Origin: Flavobacterium shii
GTDB lineage: Bacteria > Bacteroidota > Bacteroidia > Flavobacteriales > Flavobacteriaceae
Assembly (NCBI RefSeq): GCF_025847235.1
Contig: NZ_JAOZEW010000003.1
Span: forward strand, 62,001-126,000
Direction: 5' to 3'
DNA: 64,000 nt
Shown piece after piece: positions 10,473-20,050 of this stretch. Under the pieces are notes generated by a model that was not told the origin of the DNA, ran no database searches, and saw nothing but the letters and a program-made list of their open reading frames with translations. How positions within the stretch are numbered: the stretch's first letter is position 1; the number at the start of each line of letters is the position of its first letter. A program made the position numbers and the translations under genes.

Positions 10473-10510
10473 AAAGAAAGATAGTTTCCCTACTGAGACT
10501 ATCTTTCTTT
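10473..10510. terminator. bidirectional terminator between convergent genes
   Basis: A 13-bp perfect stem (10473-10485 with 10498-10510) has T-rich tails on both strands. Its sequence closely resembles the terminator at 12042-12081 on the other side of the next gene. Confidence 0.85.
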
Positions 10511-10541
10511 TTATTACTAAATCTAAGAAGCCACAGTCTAT

Positions 10542-11957
10542 TTATTTCCAAAACTGAAACCATTTTTTCCCTTTGCAATACACATCGATATCTATATTTT
10601 TAATTGTGGTATTAGATAAACCGAATGGCTTAAGCCTATGATTTAGGTTTACCAAAATGCAATCCTGCTCTTTCGGAAACTTTTCTGCGATAAACTTATA
10701 ACATTGTAAAAGTCTCTTATCTTCCACCCCATCCAAAGCCTGCAATACCGAATGAATAACTATATTCGAACTATCACTTAGTCCAGCAATAAATACATCT
10801 ATATATTGACTTTTATTACTTAATTGCCCAAGGGAATAATAAGCGCTAATCCTAATATTTTCACTTTCATTTACTGTAAAAGGAACGATAAAGCGTGCAT
10901 AATCAATATTCATCTCTTTCAATAAATAAGTACAAAATCTAAAAGTTTCTTCGTTATTTATTTTTCCAATATTTGACTCTATAACTTTCAACCAATCTGA
11001 ACTTTTATCTTTTGCATACCAAAATACAAATTGAAAAACATCTAATAAACTCTCTTTTGTAAAATCCAATAAATACGGATATGCTCTTTCGTAATCAACT
11101 TTTGTGAGTATCTGAAGTAATGTTTTCTGAATCTCACCATTACTCCCTTTATATTCCTCTTCGATTAAATCTAGCACTTCTGGATCTAACTTTTGCTTAT
11201 TTAAAATCCCAGCCAAACAATCAATCTTAACCTCATATTCTGTAGTCGAAAAGTATATTTTTAAAATATCCGATGCTGAACCGCCCATCGTATACCCAAA
11301 CCAACTTGGCGTATCCTTTATTAAGTCTCCAGAAATCACTTCGTCAAGCCACCTTTCATACCAATCTAAAAAATTCAACTCGTAAGAAAACCTGGGCTTA
11401 CATCTTTCACTATCAACATTTATGACCCTTCCTTTAAATTCACCATTTAAAACAAGTGCGTGATAATAAGTACAACCTTGGCTACCAATAGGCAATATAC
11501 CAGAAAATATTTTTCCTAATTCAAGATCAAAATCCTTGTCGGAAATATCGTCATTGCTATCAATATTTTTCGTCAACTCCATCCAGAAGTCATCTGCCAT
11601 TTTTGGATAAAGTTTACAATCTTCTTTCAGATATTCCTCTGTATTTTCATAGATAAATTCATCTACATTTTCTCCAAGTGGATAAATTCCATAAAAAGGT
11701 CCTGCAGCCGAAGACGAGAATGACTCACCAGCATTTCCAACATTCATTAAAAAAGCTTTATAACAATCAGGAAGTCCTACATTGTATTTAGTCTCAAATT
11801 TTACAATATCTTCCTTACTTACAACTTCTCCTAAAGTATATTTATGACTCGAAGCTCCAAATACTTTCAGGTTTTCATCTGTCTCTTTAGCTTCAACTAA
11901 CTTACTTTTAATTCTTTCTATTTGTTCAGTCATGAACCTATCATGTGATTCTTCCAT
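10542..11957 (-). CDS. SMI1/KNR4-domain protein with C-terminal HEAT-like repeats
   Basis: The N-terminal ~210 residues have the SMI1/KNR4 fold signature: an IVKFETKYNVGLPDCYKAFLMNVGNAG segment and a hydrophobic PIGSQGCTYYHALVLNG strand. SMI1/KNR4 proteins are widespread in bacteria as immunity proteins against polymorphic nuclease toxins. The remaining ~250 residues are helical pairs consistent with HEAT/ARM-like repeats (e.g. ENIRISAYYSLGQLSNKSQYIDVFIAGL). No signal peptide. It stands alone with its own terminators. No toxin gene is beside it, so an orphan immunity or a housekeeping role are both open. A start at residue 9 (MTEQIERIKS) is also possible. Confidence 0.75.
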   Translation of the reverse strand: MEESHDRFMTEQIERIKSKLVEAKETDENLKVFGASSHKYTLGEVVSKEDIVKFETKYNVGLPDCYKAFLMNVGNAGESFSSSAAGPFYGIYPLGENVDEFIYENTEEYLKEDCKLYPKMADDFWMELTKNIDSNDDISDKDFDLELGKIFSGILPIGSQGCTYYHALVLNGEFKGRVINVDSERCKPRFSYELNFLDWYERWLDEVISGDLIKDTPSWFGYTMGGSASDILKIYFSTTEYEVKIDCLAGILNKQKLDPEVLDLIEEEYKGSNGEIQKTLLQILTKVDYERAYPYLLDFTKESLLDVFQFVFWYAKDKSSDWLKVIESNIGKINNEETFRFCTYLLKEMNIDYARFIVPFTVNESENIRISAYYSLGQLSNKSQYIDVFIAGLSDSSNIVIHSVLQALDGVEDKRLLQCYKFIAEKFPKEQDCILVNLNHRLKPFGLSNTTIKNIDIDVYCKGKKWFQFWK

Positions 11958-12041
11958 TTCGATCTTTATTCCTTCATTCTTGTATTAGAGTAGAATAAAT
12001 GTACTCTATTTTAGTTTTAAAGCAAATTCATTTCTACAAAC

Positions 12042-12081
12042 AAAAAAAGGATAGTTTCCTGATTGAAACTATCCTTTTTTT
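12042..12081. terminator. terminator of the pit operon
   Basis: A 17-nt arm (12042-12058) pairs perfectly with 12065-12081, with A/T runs at both ends, so it can act on either strand. It lies 18 nt past the stop of the phosphate transporter gene. Confidence 0.9.
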
Positions 12082-12098
12082 TATTCTCATTTAGTCTT

Positions 12099-13433
12099 TT
12101 ATGATATAAAAATACTAAGTATATAATATACTATCGCAGCCAAAATAGCCGAAATAGGAATTGTCAATATCCAAGCCCAAATCAAACTTACAGTAACTCC
12201 CCAACGAACAGCAGAAACACGTTTTGTTAATCCAACTCCGATGATAGATCCTGTAATAGTATGTGTTGTACTTACTGGTATTTTTAAATGTTCTGTAAAA
12301 TATAATGTTAATGCTCCTGCGGTTTCGGCAGCAACACCTTCAAATGAAGTCACTTTTGTAATTTTAGAACCCATTGTTTTTACAATTTTCCAACCACCAC
12401 TTAATGTTCCAGCTGCAATAGCAGAATAACACGCCAAAGGAATCCATCCCGGCATTATTCCTTTTACACCTAAATCATCATTTGGCAATACAACATCTAA
12501 CCAAGAATCCATATGAACACCTGGATTTGTATGAATATATACCGCCACAGCCGCAGCAATAATACCCATTACTTTTTGAGAATCATTACCACCATGACCT
12601 AAACTAAAGGCCGCAGAAGATAATAATTGCATTTTCTTTAAAGCTGCATCTGCCTGATGTAAATTCAGACTACTGAATATCAAACAAAAAGCACTTACTG
12701 TTAAGATAATAAAGGCAACTAAAAACCATTTAATATTGTGCGGATCAAAAGCTACACTCCAAAAATGTGACTCGAATCTAGGTTTATCAATATTAGCATA
12801 TGGTACCATTAGACTACTAACCAACCAAACCGTAGCAATCATTAAGGCTACTGTAAATATTTTAGGACCAATTATTTTACGAGAAGCATTTAACAGCCAG
12901 ATCGATATTAAATACGAAGCCAATGCTCCTAATAAAGGTGCCAGAACAATAAAAGCAATAATGATAAGAACTCCCGAAGGCATCCCTCCATCTTTCCCTG
13001 CCTTATACCAACTTACGATTTCGTACCAATATTGCGTTGTTCCATCTTCTCCTACATAACCTGAGAATCCATGTACAGCGATTGCATGTGCAACTGCTGC
13101 TCCGGCAAAACCTCCGATTAAAGTATGCGATGAACTAGAAGGAATTCCTAACCACCAAGTCAATAAATTCCAACAAATAGCTGCAATTACCCCTGCAAGA
13201 ATCACAACCAGATTGATTTCCATAGTGTGAGCTGTTTTAGCAACAGTATCTGCAACACCAAATCCGAAAACCCAATATGCCAAAAAGTTAAAAAATGCTG
13301 CCCAAAGAACGGCCTGAAAAGGCGTTAAAACCTTTGTAGCAACAACTGTAGCTATAGCATTTGCCGCATCATGAAAACCGTTGATGTAATCAAAAATTAA
13401 AGCTAATACTATAATAATTATAAGTAGCGTCAT
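12099..13433 (-). CDS. pit: PiT-family inorganic phosphate transporter
   Basis: This is a low-affinity phosphate symporter of the inner membrane. The 444-residue protein has many hydrophobic segments and the two inverted PiT signature repeats: GFHDAANAIATVVATKVL near the N-terminus and SLGHGGNDSQKVMGII in the second half. A second conserved pair is present too (GIPSSSSHTLIGGFAGAA and KIPVSTTHTITGSIIGVG). The upstream partner encodes a DUF47 protein 33 nt away, the usual arrangement in which the DUF47 (PhoU-like) protein regulates or assembles with the transporter. Confidence 0.95.
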   Translation of the reverse strand: MTLLIIIIVLALIFDYINGFHDAANAIATVVATKVLTPFQAVLWAAFFNFLAYWVFGFGVADTVAKTAHTMEINLVVILAGVIAAICWNLLTWWLGIPSSSSHTLIGGFAGAAVAHAIAVHGFSGYVGEDGTTQYWYEIVSWYKAGKDGGMPSGVLIIIAFIVLAPLLGALASYLISIWLLNASRKIIGPKIFTVALMIATVWLVSSLMVPYANIDKPRFESHFWSVAFDPHNIKWFLVAFIILTVSAFCLIFSSLNLHQADAALKKMQLLSSAAFSLGHGGNDSQKVMGIIAAAVAVYIHTNPGVHMDSWLDVVLPNDDLGVKGIMPGWIPLACYSAIAAGTLSGGWKIVKTMGSKITKVTSFEGVAAETAGALTLYFTEHLKIPVSTTHTITGSIIGVGLTKRVSAVRWGVTVSLIWAWILTIPISAILAAIVYYILSIFIS

Positions 13434-13466
13434 AAAATTATAACTTCAGAATGAAATGAATTGAAT

Positions 13467-14111
13467 TTAAGAATGTTTTACAGAAATAGATTCTAGTATG
13501 TTTGCAACACTCTTACATTTATCTGTTGCTGATTCTAAAACAGATAACACTTCTTTATATTTAATAATATTTTTAGCGTCTGTTTCGTTTTCAAAAATTT
13601 CAAAAACTGCTTTGTTATATACATTGTCCGATTTATTTTCCAGTTTATTAATCCTGGCACAAGCATCTTTAATGACTTTAAAATTCTTTAAATTTCTCAA
13701 TTCTTTCACAGCGCTATCAATATTCTGACATGCTTCAAGATTGATTTCTGTCATTTTTCTGATAGATTTTGTAATCTTATCAACTTGATATAACCTCATT
13801 CTGCTTGCAGCTCCATGCAAATGATCGGCAACGTTATCAATAGAGGTAATCAACGAGTGAATATCTTCTCTATCAAATGGTGTAATGAAGTTTCTACTCA
13901 ATTCAAGGTTAGTCTGACGCGTGATATCTTCGCCTTTTTGTTCCAATTCATCAATCTTTTGAAAAAGCACTTCTCTTTCTTTCAAAGGAAGATTTACTGC
14001 TTCGTGCAAGTTTGAAGCTAATTCAATTAAATTGCTTGATGCTTCTTCAAAAAGTGGAAAGAATTTTTTGTCTTTCGGCACTAAAAATTGGAAAATACTG
14101 TTTATTGACAT
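13467..14111 (-). CDS. DUF47 (PhoU-related) partner of the Pit transporter
   Basis: A 214-residue all-helical cytoplasmic protein. It has the family start (FQFLVPKDKKFFPLFEEASSNL) and the metal-site-like helix FDREDIHSLITSIDNVADHL; a matching segment is NKLENKSDNVYNKAVFEIFE. DUF47 genes sit next to pit genes in many bacteria and are needed for or regulate phosphate uptake. It is the first gene of a two-gene unit with pit. Confidence 0.92.
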   Translation of the reverse strand: MSINSIFQFLVPKDKKFFPLFEEASSNLIELASNLHEAVNLPLKEREVLFQKIDELEQKGEDITRQTNLELSRNFITPFDREDIHSLITSIDNVADHLHGAASRMRLYQVDKITKSIRKMTEINLEACQNIDSAVKELRNLKNFKVIKDACARINKLENKSDNVYNKAVFEIFENETDAKNIIKYKEVLSVLESATDKCKSVANILESISVKHS

Positions 14112-14159
14112 TTTTATCTTTTTAATACTGCAAAATTACTTCAATATTCTTTCGCTATG

Positions 14160-15674
14160 TTAAGCCATTGTTAACAAATCATTTTCAATTTGGAAACTAT
14201 TCAAAAATGAAATAGTCTTTTCTATGTCATAATGTAAGATTCTATCCTCAGTAACCAGCGGTACCACTTCACGATAGCTACTTAGAAACATCTCTATAAA
14301 TTCACTTGATTTTAAAGGATTTCTATAGGCAATTGCCTGAGAAGCATTAAGTAATTCGATAGCAAGAATACGCTCTAAATTATCCATAACACGCAAAGCT
14401 TTTGTAGCACCATTAGCGCCCATACTCACGTGATCTTCTTGTCCGTTACTTGAAACTATACTATCAACACTAGCTGGGGTTGCCAATTGTTTGTTTTGGC
14501 TTGCAATACTTGCTGCGGTATATTGTGGTATCATCAACCCGGAATTTAAACCTGGATTATCAACCAAAAATGCCGGAAGATCTCTCAATCCCGAAATTAA
14601 CTGATACGTTCTTCTTTCAGAAATACTTCCTAATTCTGCCAAAGCAATTGCCATAAAATCTAAGGCTAATGCCAAAGGTTGTCCGTGGAAATTTCCGCCA
14701 GAAATAATTTGATCGCTTTCGATAAATATATTAGGATTATCGGTAACTGAATTTATTTCGGTTTTAAAAACTTTTCTCACATAATCAATCGCATCTTTTG
14801 ATGCTCCATGAACTTGTGGCATACAACGGAACGAATAAGGATCCTGAACATGCGTTTTTACCTGCTCTATAATTTCGCTTCCTTCTAGGAATTCTTTGAC
14901 ACGCTGTGAAGTAACAATTTGTCCTTTGTGAGGGCGTATAAAATGAATCAATTCATGGAAAGGTTCAATTCTTCCGTCGAAACCTTCTAATGAAATTGTC
15001 CCAATTAAATCGGCTAGATAAGAAAACTTATATGCTTTCATTAATATATGTGCTCCATAAGCACTCATAAATTGTGTTCCGTTTAATAATGCTAATCCTT
15101 CTTTGGATTGTAATACTATTGGCTCCCAATTAAAATGCTTTAAAACTTCGCTTGAGTGCACTTTCTTACCTTCAAAATATACTTCACCTTCACCCAATAA
15201 CGGTAAAGACAAATGTGCCAATGGCGCTAAATCTCCAGATGCTCCAAGTGATCCCTGCGTATATACAACTGGTAAAACATCATTGTTATAGAATGCTACA
15301 AGACGTTCCAATGTTTGTAATTGTATAGCCGAATGCCCATAGCTTAAAGATTGTATTTTAAGCAACAACATCAATTTCACAATTTCTTGTGGTACCTCCT
15401 CACCTGTTCCGCAAGCATGAGATTTTACAAGGTTTTCTTGAAGTTTAGATAAGTTTTCATTAGAAATTTTCACATTACAAAGTGATCCAAATCCTGTATT
15501 GATACCATAAATAGGCTCAGAATGTGAGGCCATTTTTTTATCTAAATAATCTCTGCACTTCTGAACGTTAATTTTTGCTTCATCAGATAATTCTAATGTT
15601 TTTTGCTCTACAATTATTTCTTGTAGTTGCTCTAAATTCAGTAGCTCAGTACTGATATAATGGATGTTGTTCAT
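14160..15674 (-). CDS. hutH: histidine ammonia-lyase
   Basis: HutH converts histidine to urocanate and ammonia, the first step of histidine use. The MIO cofactor forms from the Ala-Ser-Gly triad, seen here in GSLGASGDLAPLAHLSLPLLGEG. Other family blocks are YGINTGFGSL near the N-terminus and a C-terminal half rich in helices with QEDHVSMGANGA. The ATG at 15674 gives 504 residues, close to the usual length; an in-frame ATG at 15725 would add 17 atypical residues. No hutU, hutI or hutG is next to it; a HutD-like gene lies 12 kb away. It is convergent with nothing and has its own spacing from the lipoprotein gene upstream. Confidence 0.93.
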   Translation of the reverse strand: MNNIHYISTELLNLEQLQEIIVEQKTLELSDEAKINVQKCRDYLDKKMASHSEPIYGINTGFGSLCNVKISNENLSKLQENLVKSHACGTGEEVPQEIVKLMLLLKIQSLSYGHSAIQLQTLERLVAFYNNDVLPVVYTQGSLGASGDLAPLAHLSLPLLGEGEVYFEGKKVHSSEVLKHFNWEPIVLQSKEGLALLNGTQFMSAYGAHILMKAYKFSYLADLIGTISLEGFDGRIEPFHELIHFIRPHKGQIVTSQRVKEFLEGSEIIEQVKTHVQDPYSFRCMPQVHGASKDAIDYVRKVFKTEINSVTDNPNIFIESDQIISGGNFHGQPLALALDFMAIALAELGSISERRTYQLISGLRDLPAFLVDNPGLNSGLMIPQYTAASIASQNKQLATPASVDSIVSSNGQEDHVSMGANGATKALRVMDNLERILAIELLNASQAIAYRNPLKSSEFIEMFLSSYREVVPLVTEDRILHYDIEKTISFLNSFQIENDLLTMA

Positions 15675-15787
15675 TTTGTATTGTATTTGAACGTCAAAAT
15701 TCAGCAAATCAATATTAAAAAGCAATGTTTATTGAGGATTATTTAATCTTCATAGTAAATAAAAATAAAGAGACAAGCCAAAAACAA

Positions 15788-15816
15788 CAAAAGCAACCCG
15801 TTTAGAGTTGCTTTTG
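15788..15816. terminator. hairpin terminator of the lipoprotein gene
   Basis: CAAAAGCAAC (15788-15797) pairs with GTTGCTTTTG (15807-15816). On the minus strand it is followed by a T-rich tail and lies 34 nt beyond the stop of the lipoprotein gene. Confidence 0.75.
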
Positions 15817-15849
15817 CTTTAATTTTAGAAATATAAAAAAACTCTTAAA

Positions 15850-16953
15850 TTAATAAGTATAAGTAGTTTTTTCAGTTAGCACCGGTATAGAAGATGTTGT
15901 ATCATATCTTTTTTTTGTCAAAAAGTAACCATTTTCATTGTAAGTATATTCACTTTTTGATGATAGCGTCTCAAATACACTTCCATTCTCACTTACAACT
16001 ACCGAAGAGCTAATTTCGTTATTATAGCTAGTACTAGTTCCAAAAAAATTATTATGTGCAAAAACGTTCTTGTATACATATTCATTTGTATCAAAAACAC
16101 AATTTGCTACTTCTTTATAATTAATAGTACCACCTAGTAAAACTGAATAAACGTATTTTACCAAATTACCTTTTTCCAAAGTAAGCACCCAAGTCTCAAA
16201 ATTAGGCGAACTAGCATTCGTCATAGTAGTTGTTCCATCATCATTGTATACATAATTAATTATATTATTGCTTCCATCTGATTTTTTTCTTATCACAGAC
16301 ACCAATTTCTTTTTTTCATTATATACATAATCAATAGAAGATACAAAAGCATTATTATCAACATTATAGTAGGCTATTTTTTCAATTAAATCTCCATTAT
16401 AGGTATACTTACCGATTCGATCCGTTACCATTGCTGTTTGATCACTTAATCTAGTAGTAGTCGTTTTAAGAGTTTCGCTTACTAATTTGGTGATATTGGT
16501 TGTTTCATAAGTATATATGTATTCTGTTTTCGTGTTATACTTGCTAGTAATTGATTCTACCGTTTTTGTTTTAGGAAGCTCAAGTATTACTTTGTCAGAA
16601 ACCACCCCTTTTATACTTTCCAAACTTCCTGAATTAGCCGTAACAGAATAAGAAAAAGTGCCCGTAGACGCAAGTACATCTGTAAATTTTGGTTCAGAAA
16701 GTGGAACTGTATTAATTTTTACAGGATTACCATTTCTGTAAACATTATATGTAATACCAGTACCTACCACAACTGGCCAACTTACATCTACAACATTTCC
16801 ATTCAAAACTGCTTGAGTTGCCGTAGGGGCTGATGGAGCTATTGGAACGACGGGAACAACTGGTACGACAGGTGGTACGGAATTATCTTCTTCACTACGA
16901 CAAGATACAAGTATGAAAAAAGACATAAATAACAGGGTAATTTTTTTCTTCAT
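15850..16953 (-). CDS. lipoprotein with a fibronectin-III-like domain and YD-like repeats
   Basis: The N-terminus is a type II signal peptide with the lipid cysteine at C18 (ILVSCRSEED). It is followed by a Pro-Val linker with three PVVPV-type repeats, then a fibronectin-III-like domain (about 45-125). The rest (about 140-367) has repeated Tyr-rich strands such as GKYTYNGDLIEKIAYY, YVYNEKKKLVSV and SEYTYNENGYF, like the YD/RHS-type beta repeats found in Bacteroidota surface proteins. Length is 367 aa. It should be anchored at the outer membrane. Function is unknown. Confidence 0.75.
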   Translation of the reverse strand: MKKKITLLFMSFFILVSCRSEEDNSVPPVVPVVPVVPIAPSAPTATQAVLNGNVVDVSWPVVVGTGITYNVYRNGNPVKINTVPLSEPKFTDVLASTGTFSYSVTANSGSLESIKGVVSDKVILELPKTKTVESITSKYNTKTEYIYTYETTNITKLVSETLKTTTTRLSDQTAMVTDRIGKYTYNGDLIEKIAYYNVDNNAFVSSIDYVYNEKKKLVSVIRKKSDGSNNIINYVYNDDGTTTMTNASSPNFETWVLTLEKGNLVKYVYSVLLGGTINYKEVANCVFDTNEYVYKNVFAHNNFFGTSTSYNNEISSSVVVSENGSVFETLSSKSEYTYNENGYFLTKKRYDTTSSIPVLTEKTTYTY

Positions 16954-17356
16954 TTTTTATGTTTTTTTTAATTATTTCAGCGAAAACAGCTAAAACAAAC
17001 ACAAATAACTAAAGATTTTACATGTTAAATACACAATTCATTAATAATGATTCTTTTAAAATTAATTACATCAATTCTCAGTAATATAAACCTTTATAAC
17101 TTGAAAGCAAAAATAAGATGGTAAATATTAAAAAGAGAAGTCCTACATTGCATACATCTATTTATTTAGCCCATGAAACATCATTTATAAGCAAACTAGA
17201 TTCCTCTTTTAGCTTAAGCAAAAGAAAAACAACACCCTAATTTCAACGTAAATATATGAATAACCTATTTTGAAGCATTTAATTTTAACAAATAATCAGT
17301 ATAACAATATTACTCACCTGATTATTAAAATATTCGTAAAAACCCAATTTGATTTT
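16954..17356. other. 403-nt intergenic region
   Basis: The stretch is AT-rich DNA between the divergent lipoprotein gene and the thr leader promoter. I see no convincing gene. An open frame from 17270 simply runs into the leader peptide frame. No clear minus-strand promoter box was found for the lipoprotein. Confidence 0.5.
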
Positions 17357-17384
17357 TTGCTCTTTATAAAAACTTGTACATTTG
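17357..17384 (+). promoter_or_regulatory. promoter of the thr operon
   Basis: TTG at 17357-17359, a 17-nt spacer and TACATTTG at 17377-17384 match the Bacteroidota sigma-A consensus exactly. The implied transcript start is only a few nt before the leader ATG at 17396, which supports that start over the upstream one. Confidence 0.8.
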
Positions 17385-17395
17385 AAAAATCAAAA

Positions 17396-17494
17396 ATGAA
17401 AGATAACAGTATAAAATATCACTCTTCGATAACAACTCAAAACTGGGTTGCAATTACTGCTACAACAACTTCTACAATTACTACTACCCCTTAG
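17396..17494 (+). CDS. thrL: threonine operon leader peptide
   Basis: A 32-residue open frame begins just after the promoter and ends 108 nt before thrA. Ten of its residues are Thr and four are Ile, concentrated at the end (AITATTTSTITTTP). Leader peptides with Thr/Ile runs control thr operons by attenuation in enterobacteria: the ribosome stalls when charged tRNA-Thr or tRNA-Ile is scarce. The position, composition and lack of any other function make this a leader peptide by inference; the sequence is not homologous by eye to E. coli ThrL. A longer frame from 17270 would start before the promoter and is rejected. Confidence 0.8.
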   Translation: MKDNSIKYHSSITTQNWVAITATTTSTITTTP

Positions 17495-17499
17495 GGGTA
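17485..17499 (+). promoter_or_regulatory. hairpin across the leader stop codon
   Basis: TACCCC and GGGGTA form a 6-bp stem with a TTA loop that contains part of the leader's stop codon. A short T-run follows 4 nt later. A ribosome at the last Thr codons would prevent or free this hairpin. Whether it is the terminator, a pause site or an anti-terminator part cannot be decided by eye; no second classical terminator is obvious before thrA. Confidence 0.5.
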
Positions 17500-17602
17500 T
17501 ACATTTTTACATATAATCCAGTTATCCATACTTTTTTTCCTAAAAAGAAGAAAGGCATTGAATACGTATAAACGCTTGTATTTATAAAATAAAATAATCA
17601 CA

Positions 17603-20050
17603 ATGAGAATATTAAAATTTGGTGGTACTTCGGTCGCCAATGCCGAAAATATAAAAAGAGTTTTAGAAATTGTAAACCAAAAATCAAAACAAGATCAATT
17701 AGTAGTTGTAGTTTCCGCTTTAAGCAAAGTAACCGATTTACTTCAGGCTGCTGCCGCAAAAGCTGCTTCTAATGACGAAAGTTTTAAAGATATAGTTGCC
17801 GAAATAGAGAAAAAACATTTAGACACCTTAAAAGCTTTAATTCCTGTTAGTGAACAAAGTAGCTTATTAAGCCACGTAAAAAGAATCATAAACCACCTTG
17901 AAACTTTACTTGATGGTTGTTTCTTATTGGGCGAATTATCCAATAGAACATCAGATACTATCTTGAGTTTTGGAGAATTACTTTCGTCATATATTATTGC
18001 CGAGGCTTTAAAACAAACTAATAAAAACAGCGGTTATAAAGACAGCCGTGAACTTATAAAAACCAATAATCAATTTGGGAAAGCTGCCGTAAACTTTGAA
18101 GTTACGAATCAATTAATTCGTGATTATTTTGCTACAAATGAATCTCAAGTAGTTATCATGCCTGGTTTTATTGCTTCTTCTCTAGATGGAATCATTACTA
18201 CATTAGGCCGTGGTGGATCTGATTATACTGCTGCAATTCTGGCTGGTGCACTTGATGCAAAAGAATTAGAAATCTGGACAGATGTAAACGGAATGTACAC
18301 TGCCAATCCGAAAATTGTAAAACAAGCACAACCAATTGCATCAATTTCTTATCAGGAGGCGATGGAGTTATCTCATTTTGGTGCCAAAGTTTTATATCCA
18401 CCGACAATTCAGCCTGTATTAAGAAAAAATATTCCAATTGTAATCAAAAACACTTTTGAACCAGAATCGGAAGGAACTTATATTTCGAACAAAGTAATTA
18501 CTCATACAAGTCCTGTAAAAGGAATTAGCCATATTGATAATATCTCCTTACTTACTCTTGAAGGCCCGGGAATGATTGGAGTTGCAGGTTCATCAAAACG
18601 CCTTTTTGAAGTTTTATCCAATGAGAATATCAATGTTATTTTTATTACTCAGGCCTCATCGGAACATTCTATTTGTATTGGTATTTTAAATGCCGATGCC
18701 GAAAATGCTGAACAAGCAATTAATCAAGCTTTTGAAGTAGAAATCACTCAAAATAAAGTTGATCCTTGTATCGTCGAGAAAAATCTTTGCATTATTGCTT
18801 TGGTTGGTGAAAACATGAAAAATCACCAAGGTTTGAGCGGAAGAATGTTTAGTACTTTGGGGAAAAATAACGTAAATATTCGTGCCATTGCACAAGGTGC
18901 ATCCGAGCGAAATATCTCGGTTGTAATTAATGAGCGTGATGTAAAAAAAGCACTAAATACGTTACACGAAAACTTCTTTGAAGAAAACACCAAACAACTC
19001 AACCTGTTTGTAATGGGAGTTGGAAATGTAGGAGAAAAATTCATCGAACAAATTCACAATCAAAGAAAGTTTCTGAAAGAAAACCTAAAGATAAATGTTC
19101 GCGTTATAGCTTTATCCAATTCAAGAAAAATGATTTTCGACGAGGATGGAATTTCTCTTAAAGAATGGCAATCTAATCTTGAAAACGGAGAAACTGCTAG
19201 TAAGGACTTATTTATAGAACGTGCAAAAGAACTGAATTTACGTAACAGTATTTTTGTAGACATTACTGCAAATGCAAGTGTTTCGGAAACTTATGAAAAC
19301 TTCTTAAAACAAAGTATTGCCGTTGTAACTTGTAATAAAATTGCCTGTTCATCTGAATATGATAATTACAAAAAACTAAAAAGTTTATCCCGTCAATATA
19401 ATGCTCCTTTTTTATTCGAAACCAATGTTGGCGCTGGATTACCAATTATAGATACTGTAAAAAACTTAATCGCATCTGGTGACAAAGTACATAAAATTCA
19501 AGCTGTTTTATCAGGAAGTTTAAATTTCATTTTTAATAATTTTAATAAAGACAACTCATTCCACGATGTCGTAAAAGAAGCTGGAGTACAAGGTTTTACA
19601 GAACCGGATCCTAAAATTGACTTAAGTGGAATAGATGTTGCCAGAAAAATTTTAATCCTGATTAGAGAAAGTGGTTATGAAATGGATATCGATGCTATTG
19701 CAAACGAATCTTTCATGCCAGCAGAATCTCTTGCAACAACTACAAACGAAGCTTTCTTTGAATCATTAAAGAAACATTCAGCACATTTTGAAGCTATATA
19801 TGATGAAGCTTTAAGCAAAGATTCAAGGTTAAAATATGTAGCTCAATTCGAAAACGGAAAAGCAAGCGTAGGATTACAATTCATCCCAAAAGATCATCCA
19901 TTCTATAACCTGGAAGGAAAAGATAATATCGTATTGTTTTACACCGATCGTTATGTTGATCAGCCTTTGCTTATAAAAGGTGCAGGAGCTGGAGCAGCAG
20001 TTACCGCTTCAGGAATTTTTGCAGATGTAATTCGAATAGGGAATAATTAG
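17603..20050 (+). CDS. thrA: bifunctional aspartate kinase / homoserine dehydrogenase
   Basis: The enzyme catalyses two steps of the aspartate pathway: phosphorylation of aspartate and reduction of aspartate semialdehyde to homoserine. The kinase starts with the KFGGTSVAN motif and runs to about residue 300. Two ACT-type regulatory segments follow (about 310-455; e.g. VIFITQASSEHSICIGI), where threonine would bind. The dehydrogenase begins near residue 465 with a Rossmann motif (VMGVGNVGEKF) and holds the GLPIIDTVKNLIASGD substrate block. At 815 aa it matches E. coli ThrA. It is the first structural gene after the leader peptide. Confidence 0.96.
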   Translation: MRILKFGGTSVANAENIKRVLEIVNQKSKQDQLVVVVSALSKVTDLLQAAAAKAASNDESFKDIVAEIEKKHLDTLKALIPVSEQSSLLSHVKRIINHLETLLDGCFLLGELSNRTSDTILSFGELLSSYIIAEALKQTNKNSGYKDSRELIKTNNQFGKAAVNFEVTNQLIRDYFATNESQVVIMPGFIASSLDGIITTLGRGGSDYTAAILAGALDAKELEIWTDVNGMYTANPKIVKQAQPIASISYQEAMELSHFGAKVLYPPTIQPVLRKNIPIVIKNTFEPESEGTYISNKVITHTSPVKGISHIDNISLLTLEGPGMIGVAGSSKRLFEVLSNENINVIFITQASSEHSICIGILNADAENAEQAINQAFEVEITQNKVDPCIVEKNLCIIALVGENMKNHQGLSGRMFSTLGKNNVNIRAIAQGASERNISVVINERDVKKALNTLHENFFEENTKQLNLFVMGVGNVGEKFIEQIHNQRKFLKENLKINVRVIALSNSRKMIFDEDGISLKEWQSNLENGETASKDLFIERAKELNLRNSIFVDITANASVSETYENFLKQSIAVVTCNKIACSSEYDNYKKLKSLSRQYNAPFLFETNVGAGLPIIDTVKNLIASGDKVHKIQAVLSGSLNFIFNNFNKDNSFHDVVKEAGVQGFTEPDPKIDLSGIDVARKILILIRESGYEMDIDAIANESFMPAESLATTTNEAFFESLKKHSAHFEAIYDEALSKDSRLKYVAQFENGKASVGLQFIPKDHPFYNLEGKDNIVLFYTDRYVDQPLLIKGAGAGAAVTASGIFADVIRIGNN

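Noticed and set aside
17270..17395. Longer N-terminal extension of the thr leader frame
   Set aside because: It would begin upstream of an exact consensus promoter and its composition differs from the Thr-rich end; the ATG at 17396 fits better.
17530..17602. CTTTTT...AAAAAG as the attenuator terminator before thrA
   Set aside because: The stem is all A/T and no T-run follows; too weak to call a terminator.
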